From Ignavibacteriota bacterium (lineage in GTDB: Bacteria; Bacteroidota; Ignavibacteria; Ignavibacteriales; Melioribacteraceae): 64,000 nucleotides of DNA. Shown in pieces: positions 43,271-51,231 of this stretch (its first letter is position 1; every line of letters begins with the position of its first letter). The notes beneath the pieces are model-generated. The model saw nothing but the letters and a program-made list of their open reading frames with translations, made no database searches and was not told the DNA's origin. Location of the stretch: the NCBI GenBank assembly GCA_013112585.1, contig JABFGH010000001.1, positions 1 through 64,000 of the forward strand, in the 5' to 3' direction. A program made the position numbers and the translations under genes.

Positions 43271-45778
43271 ATGAAAAAAGTTTTATTACCGCTTCTTGTA
43301 TTCTTATTCTCTTTTACAGTTTCAATGGCTCAAAGTAAAAGTCATGAAGCTTCATTTTATAACAAATCTTTAAAATCCGGCATCTCTCATATACCGGCTG
43401 CAAAGGGAGCAATTGAATCAGCAGGCGATACACTTTATACATTTCCTATTCAGGTTAATGGTAAAACTTCACAATATAACTTAGGTTTAACAGTGTATAA
43501 TGGAACTGTAATTGTATCCAGTGGCGGTTATTCTCTATTTACATCTGATGATAACTTGTTCTATTGTTATAGTTTAGATGGAACTTTTATTGATTCAATT
43601 GCACAGCCAAATTCAAGTGATGGCTCGGGCTATAGAGATATGGCATTCGACGGAACAAATATTTTAGCCAGCGAGAGTAGAACAATTAGAAAAATTGACC
43701 CTATCACATTTACTATTGTTAATTCCATTACAAACACAAATCATCGACCACATAGGGGTATTGCTTATGATAATGGAGTAATTTACACAACTAACTTTCA
43801 AAATGGTCCCCTTGTAAAAATTGATACAGCTACGGGGGCAACGTTAAGAAATTATGGTATTCCGGAAGTTGCACCTTATGGTATTGCAGCAGATCCTTTC
43901 AATAATCCGTCAGTTACTGACCTATGGTATGCCGAGCCGTCAACACTCGGTACATTCAGATTATCAAAGGTAGATACAGCTACAGGAAATGTAGTATTCA
44001 CATTTGATCTAAGTTCAATTTTTCCTAATTCATCATCAGGCGGATTAGAAATTATTAATAACCATCCCTTATATCCTGATAAAATTATTGCAGTAATGTT
44101 AGTTCAAGCGAACCCTGATTTAGTTGCCTTTGTTGATATTACGACTGAAGGAACACCAAAACCACCAACAAATGTTGTTGCAGAAAGCCCAATTCATGGA
44201 TATGATGTAAATTTAACCTGGGAGGATCCAACGGAAGATTTAGCAGGTAATGCAATACTGATTGACTCGATTGTAATTTACAGGAATGAAGATCGTATCG
44301 CTTCAGTTAATGCCGGAATCCAATATTTTCATGATACCGAAGCATATTATTCTCGCGTATTGACTTATTCTTTAGTTGCGTGGAGTGATGGTAATAAAAG
44401 TATTTTAGCATCCTCAAATAGTATTGCACCCAGTTCTATCTTCTTTGACAATTTTAATTCTGACTTATCTAAATGGGAAATTACCAATAATGGTATATGC
44501 CCCTGGGAACTTCTGCCAGCTAACTTTTACCAACTTCCTTCAACAGCAACCGGATATTGTTTAGCCGCAGATGCAGATGATTGTGGTAGCGGTACAAATA
44601 TAAATACTATTGCAACTATGATAGACTTTATTGATCTAAGACCTTATGGAGATCATGCATATTTATATATGGAGTTTGATTCAGATTGGGAAGCTCTAGA
44701 TGAAGATGATTATGGTTATGTAGAGATTAGTTCAAATGGAACTGACTGGGAGCCTATACTTGTTTATAATAGTGTTGATGTTAGGAATGAACATGTTGAA
44801 ATTTATATTACTCATTCTATGGGATATGTTCCAAAATTGAAAATACGATTCAGAACTGTTATGCCAGGTTGGGATTGGCATTGGGCAATTGATAATGTTA
44901 TTATTGATATTAGTTATTATCCAAGCTCAGAACCTAGAAATTTGGTAGCGATTGCACATCAGCATCCATATCTACATGTTGTGTTGACATGGGATGAATA
45001 CAATCGGAATCAAGAGGGATTTGAAATTTATAGGAGAGAGTCTGGTTCTGAAAAAAAAGAAGATTATAATTTAATCGGGTTTGCTGAACTAAATGCTACA
45101 ACATTCACTGATACCTCTGTACTTCCTTTAAAAGAATACGAATATAGAATTAGGGCTAAATTGTTAGGAGGAATAAATTATTCTTATTATTCATTTCCAA
45201 CTACGGTTATCACACCAATACCGGTTGAACTTACAAGTTTTGAAGCCCAGGCAGCAAAAGCCGGGGTATTCTTAAAATGGTCAACAGCAACGGAAACCAA
45301 TAACAGTGGTTTTGATGTAGAGAAAAGTATAAATAATTCAGACTTTATTTCAATTGGATTTGTTGAGGGAATGGGTACAAGAACTGAAATTACAAATTAC
45401 TCGTTTGAAGATAAATCAGTCAGTACCGGAACAGTATATTATAGATTAAAACAAATTGATTTTGATGGGTCGTTTGAATATTCAAACACAATAGAAGTTG
45501 ACCTGAATGTTATTTTGGAATATAGTTTAGAACAAAATTATCCGAACCCATTTAATCCCGCTACAAAAATTAACTACCAAATTCCAGAAGATGGTTTTGT
45601 TCAATTAATAATTTATGATGTATTAGGAAATGAAGTAGCCGTGTTGGTTAATGAAAAAAAGATTCCCGGAATTTATGAGGTCGATTTTGATGCAAGTAAT
45701 ATCACCAGCGGAGTTTATTTATATTCACTTAGAGTTAACCATTTTGTGCAGACGAATAAGATGGTAATTCTGAAGTAA
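43271..45778 (+). CDS. Secreted multidomain protein with T9SS type A sorting domain
   Basis: An 835-aa exported protein of unknown function. A signal peptide (ending SMAQSK) leads into a propeller- or lactonase-like region (about 55-290, blades such as GIAYDNGVIYTTNFQNGPLVKID). A fibronectin-III-like domain follows at about 302-390, a jelly-roll/MAM-like region at about 395-545 ending WAIDNVIIDI, and a second Fn3-like domain at about 555-640. After that comes the PVELTSFEAQAAKAGVFLKW module common before sorting domains. The tail EQNYPNPFNPATKINYQIP ... VQTNKMVILK closely matches that of the aminopeptidase upstream. It is probably a surface binding or adhesion protein. It is downstream of the peptidase by 99 bp. 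Confidence 0.88.
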   Translation: MKKVLLPLLVFLFSFTVSMAQSKSHEASFYNKSLKSGISHIPAAKGAIESAGDTLYTFPIQVNGKTSQYNLGLTVYNGTVIVSSGGYSLFTSDDNLFYCYSLDGTFIDSIAQPNSSDGSGYRDMAFDGTNILASESRTIRKIDPITFTIVNSITNTNHRPHRGIAYDNGVIYTTNFQNGPLVKIDTATGATLRNYGIPEVAPYGIAADPFNNPSVTDLWYAEPSTLGTFRLSKVDTATGNVVFTFDLSSIFPNSSSGGLEIINNHPLYPDKIIAVMLVQANPDLVAFVDITTEGTPKPPTNVVAESPIHGYDVNLTWEDPTEDLAGNAILIDSIVIYRNEDRIASVNAGIQYFHDTEAYYSRVLTYSLVAWSDGNKSILASSNSIAPSSIFFDNFNSDLSKWEITNNGICPWELLPANFYQLPSTATGYCLAADADDCGSGTNINTIATMIDFIDLRPYGDHAYLYMEFDSDWEALDEDDYGYVEISSNGTDWEPILVYNSVDVRNEHVEIYITHSMGYVPKLKIRFRTVMPGWDWHWAIDNVIIDISYYPSSEPRNLVAIAHQHPYLHVVLTWDEYNRNQEGFEIYRRESGSEKKEDYNLIGFAELNATTFTDTSVLPLKEYEYRIRAKLLGGINYSYYSFPTTVITPIPVELTSFEAQAAKAGVFLKWSTATETNNSGFDVEKSINNSDFISIGFVEGMGTRTEITNYSFEDKSVSTGTVYYRLKQIDFDGSFEYSNTIEVDLNVILEYSLEQNYPNPFNPATKINYQIPEDGFVQLIIYDVLGNEVAVLVNEKKIPGIYEVDFDASNITSGVYLYSLRVNHFVQTNKMVILK

Positions 45779-45781
45779 TCT

Positions 45782-46300
45782 CTAAAACGTAATATTAAAA
45801 GTACCATTTACAACATTCATTGAATCAACGGGAGTTGTTTTTGTAAATCCTCGAAAACCAAATTCACCACGGATACGTTCGCTGTCTATTCCGGTCACAT
45901 CAAGCAGACTCAAATTTTCAACATACTGTCCATAAAATATTTCCTTTGTATCTCCATTTCTCGGTGTTGCTTCAACTCTTGCATAAGCGCTGTAATTCAA
46001 CCCGTTTCCGTCTTCGCCAATTGCAAAAAGTTTAGGTCCATTCAAATGCAGTATATCAATGAAAAGAATCATTGAACTATACTTGTTTTGTGTATCCGAT
46101 ATTTCTTGAGTTCCATTAATTCTTGTATAAATACCCTGCTTGTAAGCGCGCACTGTACCTGCATTCCATTGCACACCGCCGATATTGGCGGAAAAAATTC
46201 CCGTGGAAAATGCTCCCGGTTCAACCGGGGAATCTGTTTCATCCTTGCTGCATGAAATTAAAATCAAAAGCGATAATATAACTGCTAAAATATTCTTCAT
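45782..46300 (-). CDS. Small lipoprotein, DUF6252-like
   Basis: A predicted lipoprotein of 172 aa: signal MKNILAVILSLLILISC with lipobox Cys at 17. The ATG at 46300 is chosen over a TTG 51 nt upstream because it opens the signal. The mature domain is a beta-rich module of about 145 residues (FSANIGGVQWNAG...RINGTQEIS...NVVNGTFNITF), the pattern of the DUF6252 family of Bacteroidota lipoproteins. Function unknown. It is convergent with the T9SS protein, with a 3-nt gap, and divergent from the next lipoprotein. Confidence 0.75.
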   Translation of the reverse strand: MKNILAVILSLLILISCSKDETDSPVEPGAFSTGIFSANIGGVQWNAGTVRAYKQGIYTRINGTQEISDTQNKYSSMILFIDILHLNGPKLFAIGEDGNGLNYSAYARVEATPRNGDTKEIFYGQYVENLSLLDVTGIDSERIRGEFGFRGFTKTTPVDSMNVVNGTFNITF

Positions 46301-46493
46301 TAAAATTATTTGCCATATAACATCATTAAAAATTGCTACGAAAGATATCAAATAATTATAAAATTATGAGTACAATTATAAAGACATATTTATTGCGTTA
46401 AGAAATTAATTTCCGATTTTAATATGCCTTGCTAAAATAAAACTGTTTGTATAGTTTTGAATTACAAAAGATGCGCGTACCAATAGAAACTAA

Positions 46494-47570
46494 ATGGCAA
46501 GCAAAACAAAAATAAATATTAGAACAATATTATCAGCTCTCATTTTTGTTTCTGTATTATTTTCATGCAGCAGAGAGAATGACACTCCGCTTACAACCAA
46601 CCCATTCAAATTCAAAAAAAAATTATTTGGTTTTGTTAAAGACAGCGTTCTGAATAGAAGTATTGCCGGTGCAGAGCTGACATCTTTTCCTGATATGAAA
46701 ACTGTATTTACAGATAGTGCCGGCTATTTTGAATTTACTGATCTAAACGAAGATGAATATGTAATTGTAATTGATAGACAATTTTATCATGAAGATTCCG
46801 TTACCGTTGATCTAATAAGCAATGACACCCTACAAATAGATTTCAACTTGGAACGAATTAGAACCGAGTTTTATAATTTTGAAATCAATTTTGCTGAGGG
46901 ATATACTGATAATCAAACTCCCCAAATGCCTGCGATATTTATGAACATGCAGACGGAAGAGGATTTTGAATGTTATAATTATGTGATCGTGACTCAAAAT
47001 TCATTTCAAAATAATTTTGTGGGAATAAACTTTGTAACGATTGATCTGCCCGGCGGAGTATGTGTTACAGCTATTGGTCCGGCAACAACAAAAATTCCAT
47101 TTAACGTTTCTCCCGGAACGTATTCCGTTTCAATATTTTTTGAAGATGTGGAAGATAGGTATAACCTGTTCGTAACAGACAGTAGTTTATTTGCAGAAAA
47201 TGTTGAGACTTATTTTACAAAACTCGATTTCAAAAAATACTGGAGAAAGCCGGTAAACTCATTTGTTTATTTATGCGGTACAACTTCACGTACAGATTGG
47301 ATATATGAAGATTTTATTGATACACTAAAAAGTAAAGTAGCAATAACAGAATTCTTTTTTCCTGAAGATGGTGTGAAGCCTTATGCAGAAAGTACTTACG
47401 GACATGTAATAAATTATCCTGCACGTTACTTCAAATATAATAGTGATGCGGATTTTGAATCGATGGAATTTATTCTCGAAAATTATTCATCTGAGGTCAT
47501 CGGCAATTTATCTGGTGTTGCCGTATCACTTAGAAATTGGAAAAATCAATTTTATTATTCTTGGAATTAA
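46494..47570 (+). CDS. Lipoprotein with carboxypeptidase-regulatory-like domain
   Basis: A 358-aa predicted lipoprotein with lipobox LFSC (Cys about 25). Residues about 45-120 are a CarboxypepD-reg-like beta-sandwich (KLFGFVKDSVLNRSIAGAELTSFPDMKTVFTDSAGYFEFTDL, given as GFVKDS and GYFEF motifs). The remaining 230 residues are beta-rich with no recognised family. It is divergent from the DUF6252-like lipoprotein across a 193-bp spacer. No function can be assigned. Confidence 0.75.
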   Translation: MASKTKINIRTILSALIFVSVLFSCSRENDTPLTTNPFKFKKKLFGFVKDSVLNRSIAGAELTSFPDMKTVFTDSAGYFEFTDLNEDEYVIVIDRQFYHEDSVTVDLISNDTLQIDFNLERIRTEFYNFEINFAEGYTDNQTPQMPAIFMNMQTEEDFECYNYVIVTQNSFQNNFVGINFVTIDLPGGVCVTAIGPATTKIPFNVSPGTYSVSIFFEDVEDRYNLFVTDSSLFAENVETYFTKLDFKKYWRKPVNSFVYLCGTTSRTDWIYEDFIDTLKSKVAITEFFFPEDGVKPYAESTYGHVINYPARYFKYNSDADFESMEFILENYSSEVIGNLSGVAVSLRNWKNQFYYSWN

Positions 47571-47585
47571 TATTAGATAAAAAAA

Positions 47586-47780
47586 CTGTCATTACGAGTC
47601 GCTGCTTTTTGCGACGAAGTAATCTCAATACAGAGATTGCTTCACTCCGATAAACGACATCGGAATTCTCCCAAAGGGATTCCTTTGGAAGCAATGACAC
47701 ACAAAAATTTTGTCATTACGAATCGTTGCCTTTTACGATGAAGTAATCTCAATAGAGAGATTTTCGGGAATTGTAATGAA
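47586..47780 (+). repeat. GTCATTACGA palindromic repeats, first cluster (2 copies)
   Basis: Copy 1 is 47586-47699, bounded by TGTCATTACGA and CAATGACA. Copy 2 is about 47711-47780, with a degenerate right end. Each contains internal hairpins (GTCGC..GCGAC, AATCTC..GAGATT, CCGAT..ATCGG). This is the widely distributed TGTCATTGCGAG-type intergenic repeat of environmental bacteria. No coding capacity. Confidence 0.85.
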
Positions 47781-47836
47781 GGACTTAAAAATATTCTAAG
47801 ACTCTAATAAACCTTATATTTATTAAGGAGAAAATC

Positions 47837-48535
47837 ATGGAAAGGAAATTAGTAAACACATCAATTTTATTTTTACTTATTGCGTTCACATTAGGATGCA
47901 GTGACGGCGGACCAACAATTAGTAATGAGGGCGATGCAGCAATTATAGGTAAAATAGTGGACTCAAACGGAAATCCTCTTGAAGGAGTGGGAGTTCATTA
48001 CATTCCAAAATTAGTGGGTACTGCGCCAACCGGATTTGCAAAAATAACTCCTACAACTATAATTAGTTTTACAATTCCTGAACCGACCGAATTGACTGTT
48101 TATATTTTAAGGTATGGCAGCAGAGATACCGTGGCTGTGATTATGCAAAATGAATCAGTTGCAGCCGGCAATCATGCTGTTGAATTTTTCGGTGATTCAT
48201 TAACTAATGGTGTTTACATTTATGTGATTGAATATGATGACAAACATTATGAAAGAAAGATGTTATTTTTAAAAAACTATCACGAATTATGGAAGGCAAT
48301 TCCCTTAGCTGAATCTTCAGATGAAGGAAGTTTTACACTCCCTTATGATCTTTTAGCCATTGGAGAATATTTTCCTAGAACCTCCGAAACCGATCCTACA
48401 GTAATAGACAGTATGTTTATTTCATCTGAAATTACATTAGTTATTACACGTGGTGAAAACGAATTTAGTTTGGAAGACTTAGTCGTTGATAAATTTACGG
48501 CTATTGAAAAAACATTTACTTTGCCTATAAATTAA
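47837..48535 (+). CDS. Lipoprotein with internal T9SS-sorting-domain-like fold
   Basis: A 232-aa predicted lipoprotein with lipobox TLGC (Cys about 21) and AAGGAG just before the ATG. Residues about 35-60 (AAIIGKIVDSNGNPLEGVGVHYIP) start a carboxypeptidase-regulatory-like strand pair. This is interrupted at about 75-155 by FTIPEPTELTVYILRYGSRD...LTNGVYIYVIEYDDKHYERKMLFLKN, which aligns with the T9SS type A sorting-domain text of the proteins at 41216 and 43271 (YQIP...VQLKVYDVLGNE...SGVYFYTI...KMLLLR). The rest (about 160-232) ends in strands that could complete the first domain. Function unknown. The gene stands alone between two clusters of palindromic repeats. Confidence 0.75.
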   Translation: MERKLVNTSILFLLIAFTLGCSDGGPTISNEGDAAIIGKIVDSNGNPLEGVGVHYIPKLVGTAPTGFAKITPTTIISFTIPEPTELTVYILRYGSRDTVAVIMQNESVAAGNHAVEFFGDSLTNGVYIYVIEYDDKHYERKMLFLKNYHELWKAIPLAESSDEGSFTLPYDLLAIGEYFPRTSETDPTVIDSMFISSEITLVITRGENEFSLEDLVVDKFTAIEKTFTLPIN

Positions 48536-48554
48536 GATTCTGACATTCATAAAT

Positions 48555-48916
48555 TGTTATCACGAGTCCGTCAGCCGAAGGGTGAAGTAATACCAATTAG
48601 GGGATTGCTTCTTCCGATAAACTGCATCGGAATCGCAATGACACATAAAAAATGTCATTACGAATCGTTACTTTTTACGATGAAAAAATCTCAATCCGGA
48701 GATTGCTTCTCCCGATAAACGACATCGGAATCACAATGACACGTAAGAAAAATGTCATTACGAGTCATCGATTTTATGACGAAGTAATCTCGATGTGGAG
48801 AGTGCCTTTCCCGACAATCAAAAACTGTCATTACGAGTCGTTGCCTTTCACGACGAAGTAATCTCGATGTGGAGATTGCTTCATTCCGATAAACGATATC
48901 GGAATTCGCAATGACA
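48555..48916 (+). repeat. GTCATTACGA palindromic repeats, second cluster (4 copies)
   Basis: Four tandem degenerate copies of the same 90-bp unit as at 47586: about 48555-48643, 48653-48741, 48753-48816 (truncated) and 48826-48916. All lie in the same orientation. The spacers are 9-11 bp and the copies differ at many positions, so this is not a CRISPR array. The last copy ends at the sequence that supplies a false upstream ATG for the MFS gene. Confidence 0.85.
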
Positions 48917-49015
48917 ATCTATTTGCTCAATTCCAATTTAGTTTTCCATAGCTACTATTTATCTTATCTCATAGTTATTATATTGCACTCCAATTTTTTA
49001 ATATTTCAAAAGTAT

Positions 49016-50320
49016 ATGCAAAAAGTAAAATCAACTATTTCTAATTTCCCATTCTTTTACGGTTATGTAATTCTTTTCAGCGGTACGATCGGTGTGCTGA
49101 TGAGTTCTCCCGGACAAACTGTCGGTATTTCAGTCTTTACAGATTTTTTAATTGATGATCTGAAAATATCACGCGAAAATCTAAGCCTGGCTTACCTTAT
49201 CGGCACACTCTCAAGCTCTTTTCTACTCACCTATGCAGGCAGATTTTTTGATAAATTCGGTGCAAGAGTAACCTCTGTACTTGCAGGCTACTTTCTCGGA
49301 CTCGCACTATTGCTCATTTCAGAAATTGGGACAGTTGGCAGTTTTATATCTTCACTCTTTGGAATCGAAAATTGGTTTGTCGTAATTTTCCCTCTCTTGA
49401 TTCTTGCTTTTTTCTTCGTAAGGTTTTTCGGTCAAGGAGTCCTGACCATGTCATCAAAAAATATGGTTATGATGTGGTTTGAAAAAAGAAGGGGAATGGC
49501 GAGTGCGTTTATGGGAATTGCAATTTCTTTCGGCTTCTCATACTCACCTGTTGTATTTGATCATCTAATCAATTTTAGCGATTGGCAATCTGCATGGAAA
49601 ATTATTGCTTTAACAGTCGGGATATTATTTGCACTATTTGCCTTCATAACTTTCCGTGATGATCCAAAACAATTTGGATTAGTGCCGGATGGCTCGGCAA
49701 AAATAAAAGTAAAAAAAGGCTCACCGAAATATCATCCTGATAAAGATTTTACTTTAAAAGAAGCACGCTCAACATACAGCTTTTGGATATTCAATTTAAC
49801 GCTATCATTACAAGGATTATACATAACCGCACTAACATTTAATATTGTAGATATTTTTAAGGATGCCGGATTGAACAGGGAAGATGCAATTCTAATATTT
49901 TTACCGGCTGCTGTTATTGCTGTTATTTTTCAAATATCAAGCGGCTATTTAGCGGATATTATTAAACTTAAATATTTGCTTCTCATCAAACTTACGGGAA
50001 TGATAATCTCGATGATCGGGCTTTCTATTTTGAGTCCCGGATTGCCGGTGTACTTAATTATTATCGGCAATGGTATTGCAAGCGGACTCTTCGGAGTTCT
50101 TTCTGCTGTAACATGGCCCAGATTTTACGGTACAAAATATCTCGGTGCAATAACCGGTTACAATATGAGCTGGATTGTAGCCGGCAGTGCTTTGGGTCCA
50201 TACATGTTTAGTTTTATAAATGATTCATTCGGTAATTATGAATGGGCAGGTATTATCAGTTTATGTGCCGCTGGTATTCTTTTCGGTTTAGCATTCAAAG
50301 CCGATAATGTGAATAATTAA
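49016..50320 (+). CDS. MFS transporter, oxalate/formate antiporter-like
   Basis: A 434-aa inner-membrane carrier with twelve hydrophobic helices. It starts FYGYVILFSGTIGVLMSSPGQTVGISVFTDFL, the N-terminal layout of the OFA/monocarboxylate subgroup, and the helix 2-3 loop has GRFFDKFGARV, the MFS A-motif. ATG 49016 is chosen because family homology begins within ten residues. The in-frame ATG at 48911 lies in a palindromic repeat. The substrate is probably a small carboxylate, but this is not certain. Followed after 75 bp by a TPR protein gene on the same strand. Confidence 0.88.
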   Translation: MQKVKSTISNFPFFYGYVILFSGTIGVLMSSPGQTVGISVFTDFLIDDLKISRENLSLAYLIGTLSSSFLLTYAGRFFDKFGARVTSVLAGYFLGLALLLISEIGTVGSFISSLFGIENWFVVIFPLLILAFFFVRFFGQGVLTMSSKNMVMMWFEKRRGMASAFMGIAISFGFSYSPVVFDHLINFSDWQSAWKIIALTVGILFALFAFITFRDDPKQFGLVPDGSAKIKVKKGSPKYHPDKDFTLKEARSTYSFWIFNLTLSLQGLYITALTFNIVDIFKDAGLNREDAILIFLPAAVIAVIFQISSGYLADIIKLKYLLLIKLTGMIISMIGLSILSPGLPVYLIIIGNGIASGLFGVLSAVTWPRFYGTKYLGAITGYNMSWIVAGSALGPYMFSFINDSFGNYEWAGIISLCAAGILFGLAFKADNVNN

Positions 50321-50395
50321 TTGCAAGAAAAATTTAACCCATTCTATCTATTGAATTTACTCTTAAAGTAAATTAAATTCCCATTATTAGAAAAA

Positions 50396-50854
50396 ATGGT
50401 ATTGCAAATGTCGTTAATGTTAGGAAATCAATATTTTATGGCTCGCAAGTATAATGAAGCACTCAAAGAACTTGCCGAATATTTTAATCATAACTCACAC
50501 GATAAAAGTACGCATAGAAAATTAATTATCTGCTATGCAATGTCGGGCAAATTAAATTCAGCACTCAATCTATTTTTAAGTTTAGTTTCTACTGATATTG
50601 ATTTTATTTTAGAAGCAGATCCGATACAGGATGATTGCCCCTGCCCCGAAATTGTGTACGACTTAGAAAATGATATAAATTATGATAAAGACTCATCTGC
50701 ATACTATAAAAATCTTGGTGTGCTATGGCTCTACTGCGATTTGAATAAATCAATAGAAAAATTTGAAAAGGCAATGGAGCTCGATAATAATGATCCTACA
50801 GTTAAATCAATTCTCACACATCTTAAAGCAAAGAAGAGTTCTATAAAGAAATAG
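50396..50854 (+). CDS. Small TPR-repeat protein
   Basis: A 152-aa soluble helical protein. Tetratricopeptide-like motifs lie at about 10-40 (LGNQYFMARKYNEALKELAEYF), 43-70 (RKLIICYAMSGKLNSALNLFLS) and 103-135 (YYKNLGVLWLYCDLNKSIEKFEKAMELD). The middle segment with DDCPCPEIV breaks the repeat pattern. ATG at 50408 is an alternative start, since neither has a good ribosome-binding site. A protein-interaction role is all that can be said. A terminator follows 28 bp after the stop. Confidence 0.8.
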   Translation: MVLQMSLMLGNQYFMARKYNEALKELAEYFNHNSHDKSTHRKLIICYAMSGKLNSALNLFLSLVSTDIDFILEADPIQDDCPCPEIVYDLENDINYDKDSSAYYKNLGVLWLYCDLNKSIEKFEKAMELDNNDPTVKSILTHLKAKKSSIKK

Positions 50855-50882
50855 TTGTTTTCGAATATTTAAAAAGTAAAAC

Positions 50883-50918
50883 CCGAACTGAATTTATATA
50901 AGGGAGTTCGGTTTTTTT
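50883..50918 (+). terminator. Intrinsic terminator after the TPR gene
   Basis: CCGAACT (50883-50889) pairs with AGTTCGG (50905-50911), followed by seven T. Confidence 0.85.
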
Positions 50919-50939
50919 ATAAGTAAATAATGATTATTA

Positions 50940-51231
50940 AACCCGAATTATGCATTAGAAATAATTAATAAAGTCTAAATAAAAATTGTCTTTTTAATTG
51001 CACCGTCATTCCTGCCCGTCCGGCAGGCGGGTATGACGGTGATTGATTTTAAAATTATGTAAGGGGCTTTAGCCCGCCTTTGCCGGTGGACAGGCCCAAA
51101 ACCGTTTGGGTTATCCCAAGGATTCCTTTGGAAAAACCCAATATTTATGTTTGTTCAATCCCGCCTGCCGGACGGGCAGGATTCACGGCGCTTAAGCACC
51201 GTGCTATTATCTCTTTTGCATAATTCGGGTT
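50940..51231 (+). repeat. Miniature inverted-repeat element, copy interrupted by an insertion
   Basis: The ends are AACCCGAATTATGCA (50940-50954) and TGCATAATTCGGGTT (51217-51231), perfect 15-bp inverted repeats. The two outer arms (50940-51006 and 51196-51231) match the reverse complement of the 96-bp copy at 5416-5511 with only a few substitutions. Between them is the insert at 51007-51195. The right terminus provides the TAA stop codon of the porin gene on the minus strand (51230-51232). Confidence 0.88.
51007..51202. mobile_element. Nested insertion with 7-bp duplication and 21-bp inverted repeats
   Basis: GCACCGT is present at 51000-51006 and again at 51196-51202, but only once in the uninterrupted copy at 5416-5511. 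This marks the 189-bp block 51007-51195 as an insertion with a target-site duplication. Near each end it has a GC-rich arm, CCTGCCCGTCCGGCAGGCGG(G) at 51011-51031 and its exact reverse complement at about 51160-51180. It has no reading frame. Confidence 0.8.

Noticed and set aside
48652-48861. Open frame of 69 codons on the plus strand
   Set aside because: It lies wholly within degenerate palindromic repeats. The protein text merely repeats the DNA unit and there is no ribosome-binding site.
48555-48916. Possible CRISPR array
   Set aside because: Units are about 90 bp, strongly divergent, internally palindromic and separated by only 9-11 bp. There are no spacers of constant length and no cas genes.
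48911-49015. Upstream start for the MFS transporter
   Set aside because: The ATG is inside the last palindromic repeat. The added residues would precede the normal family N-terminus.
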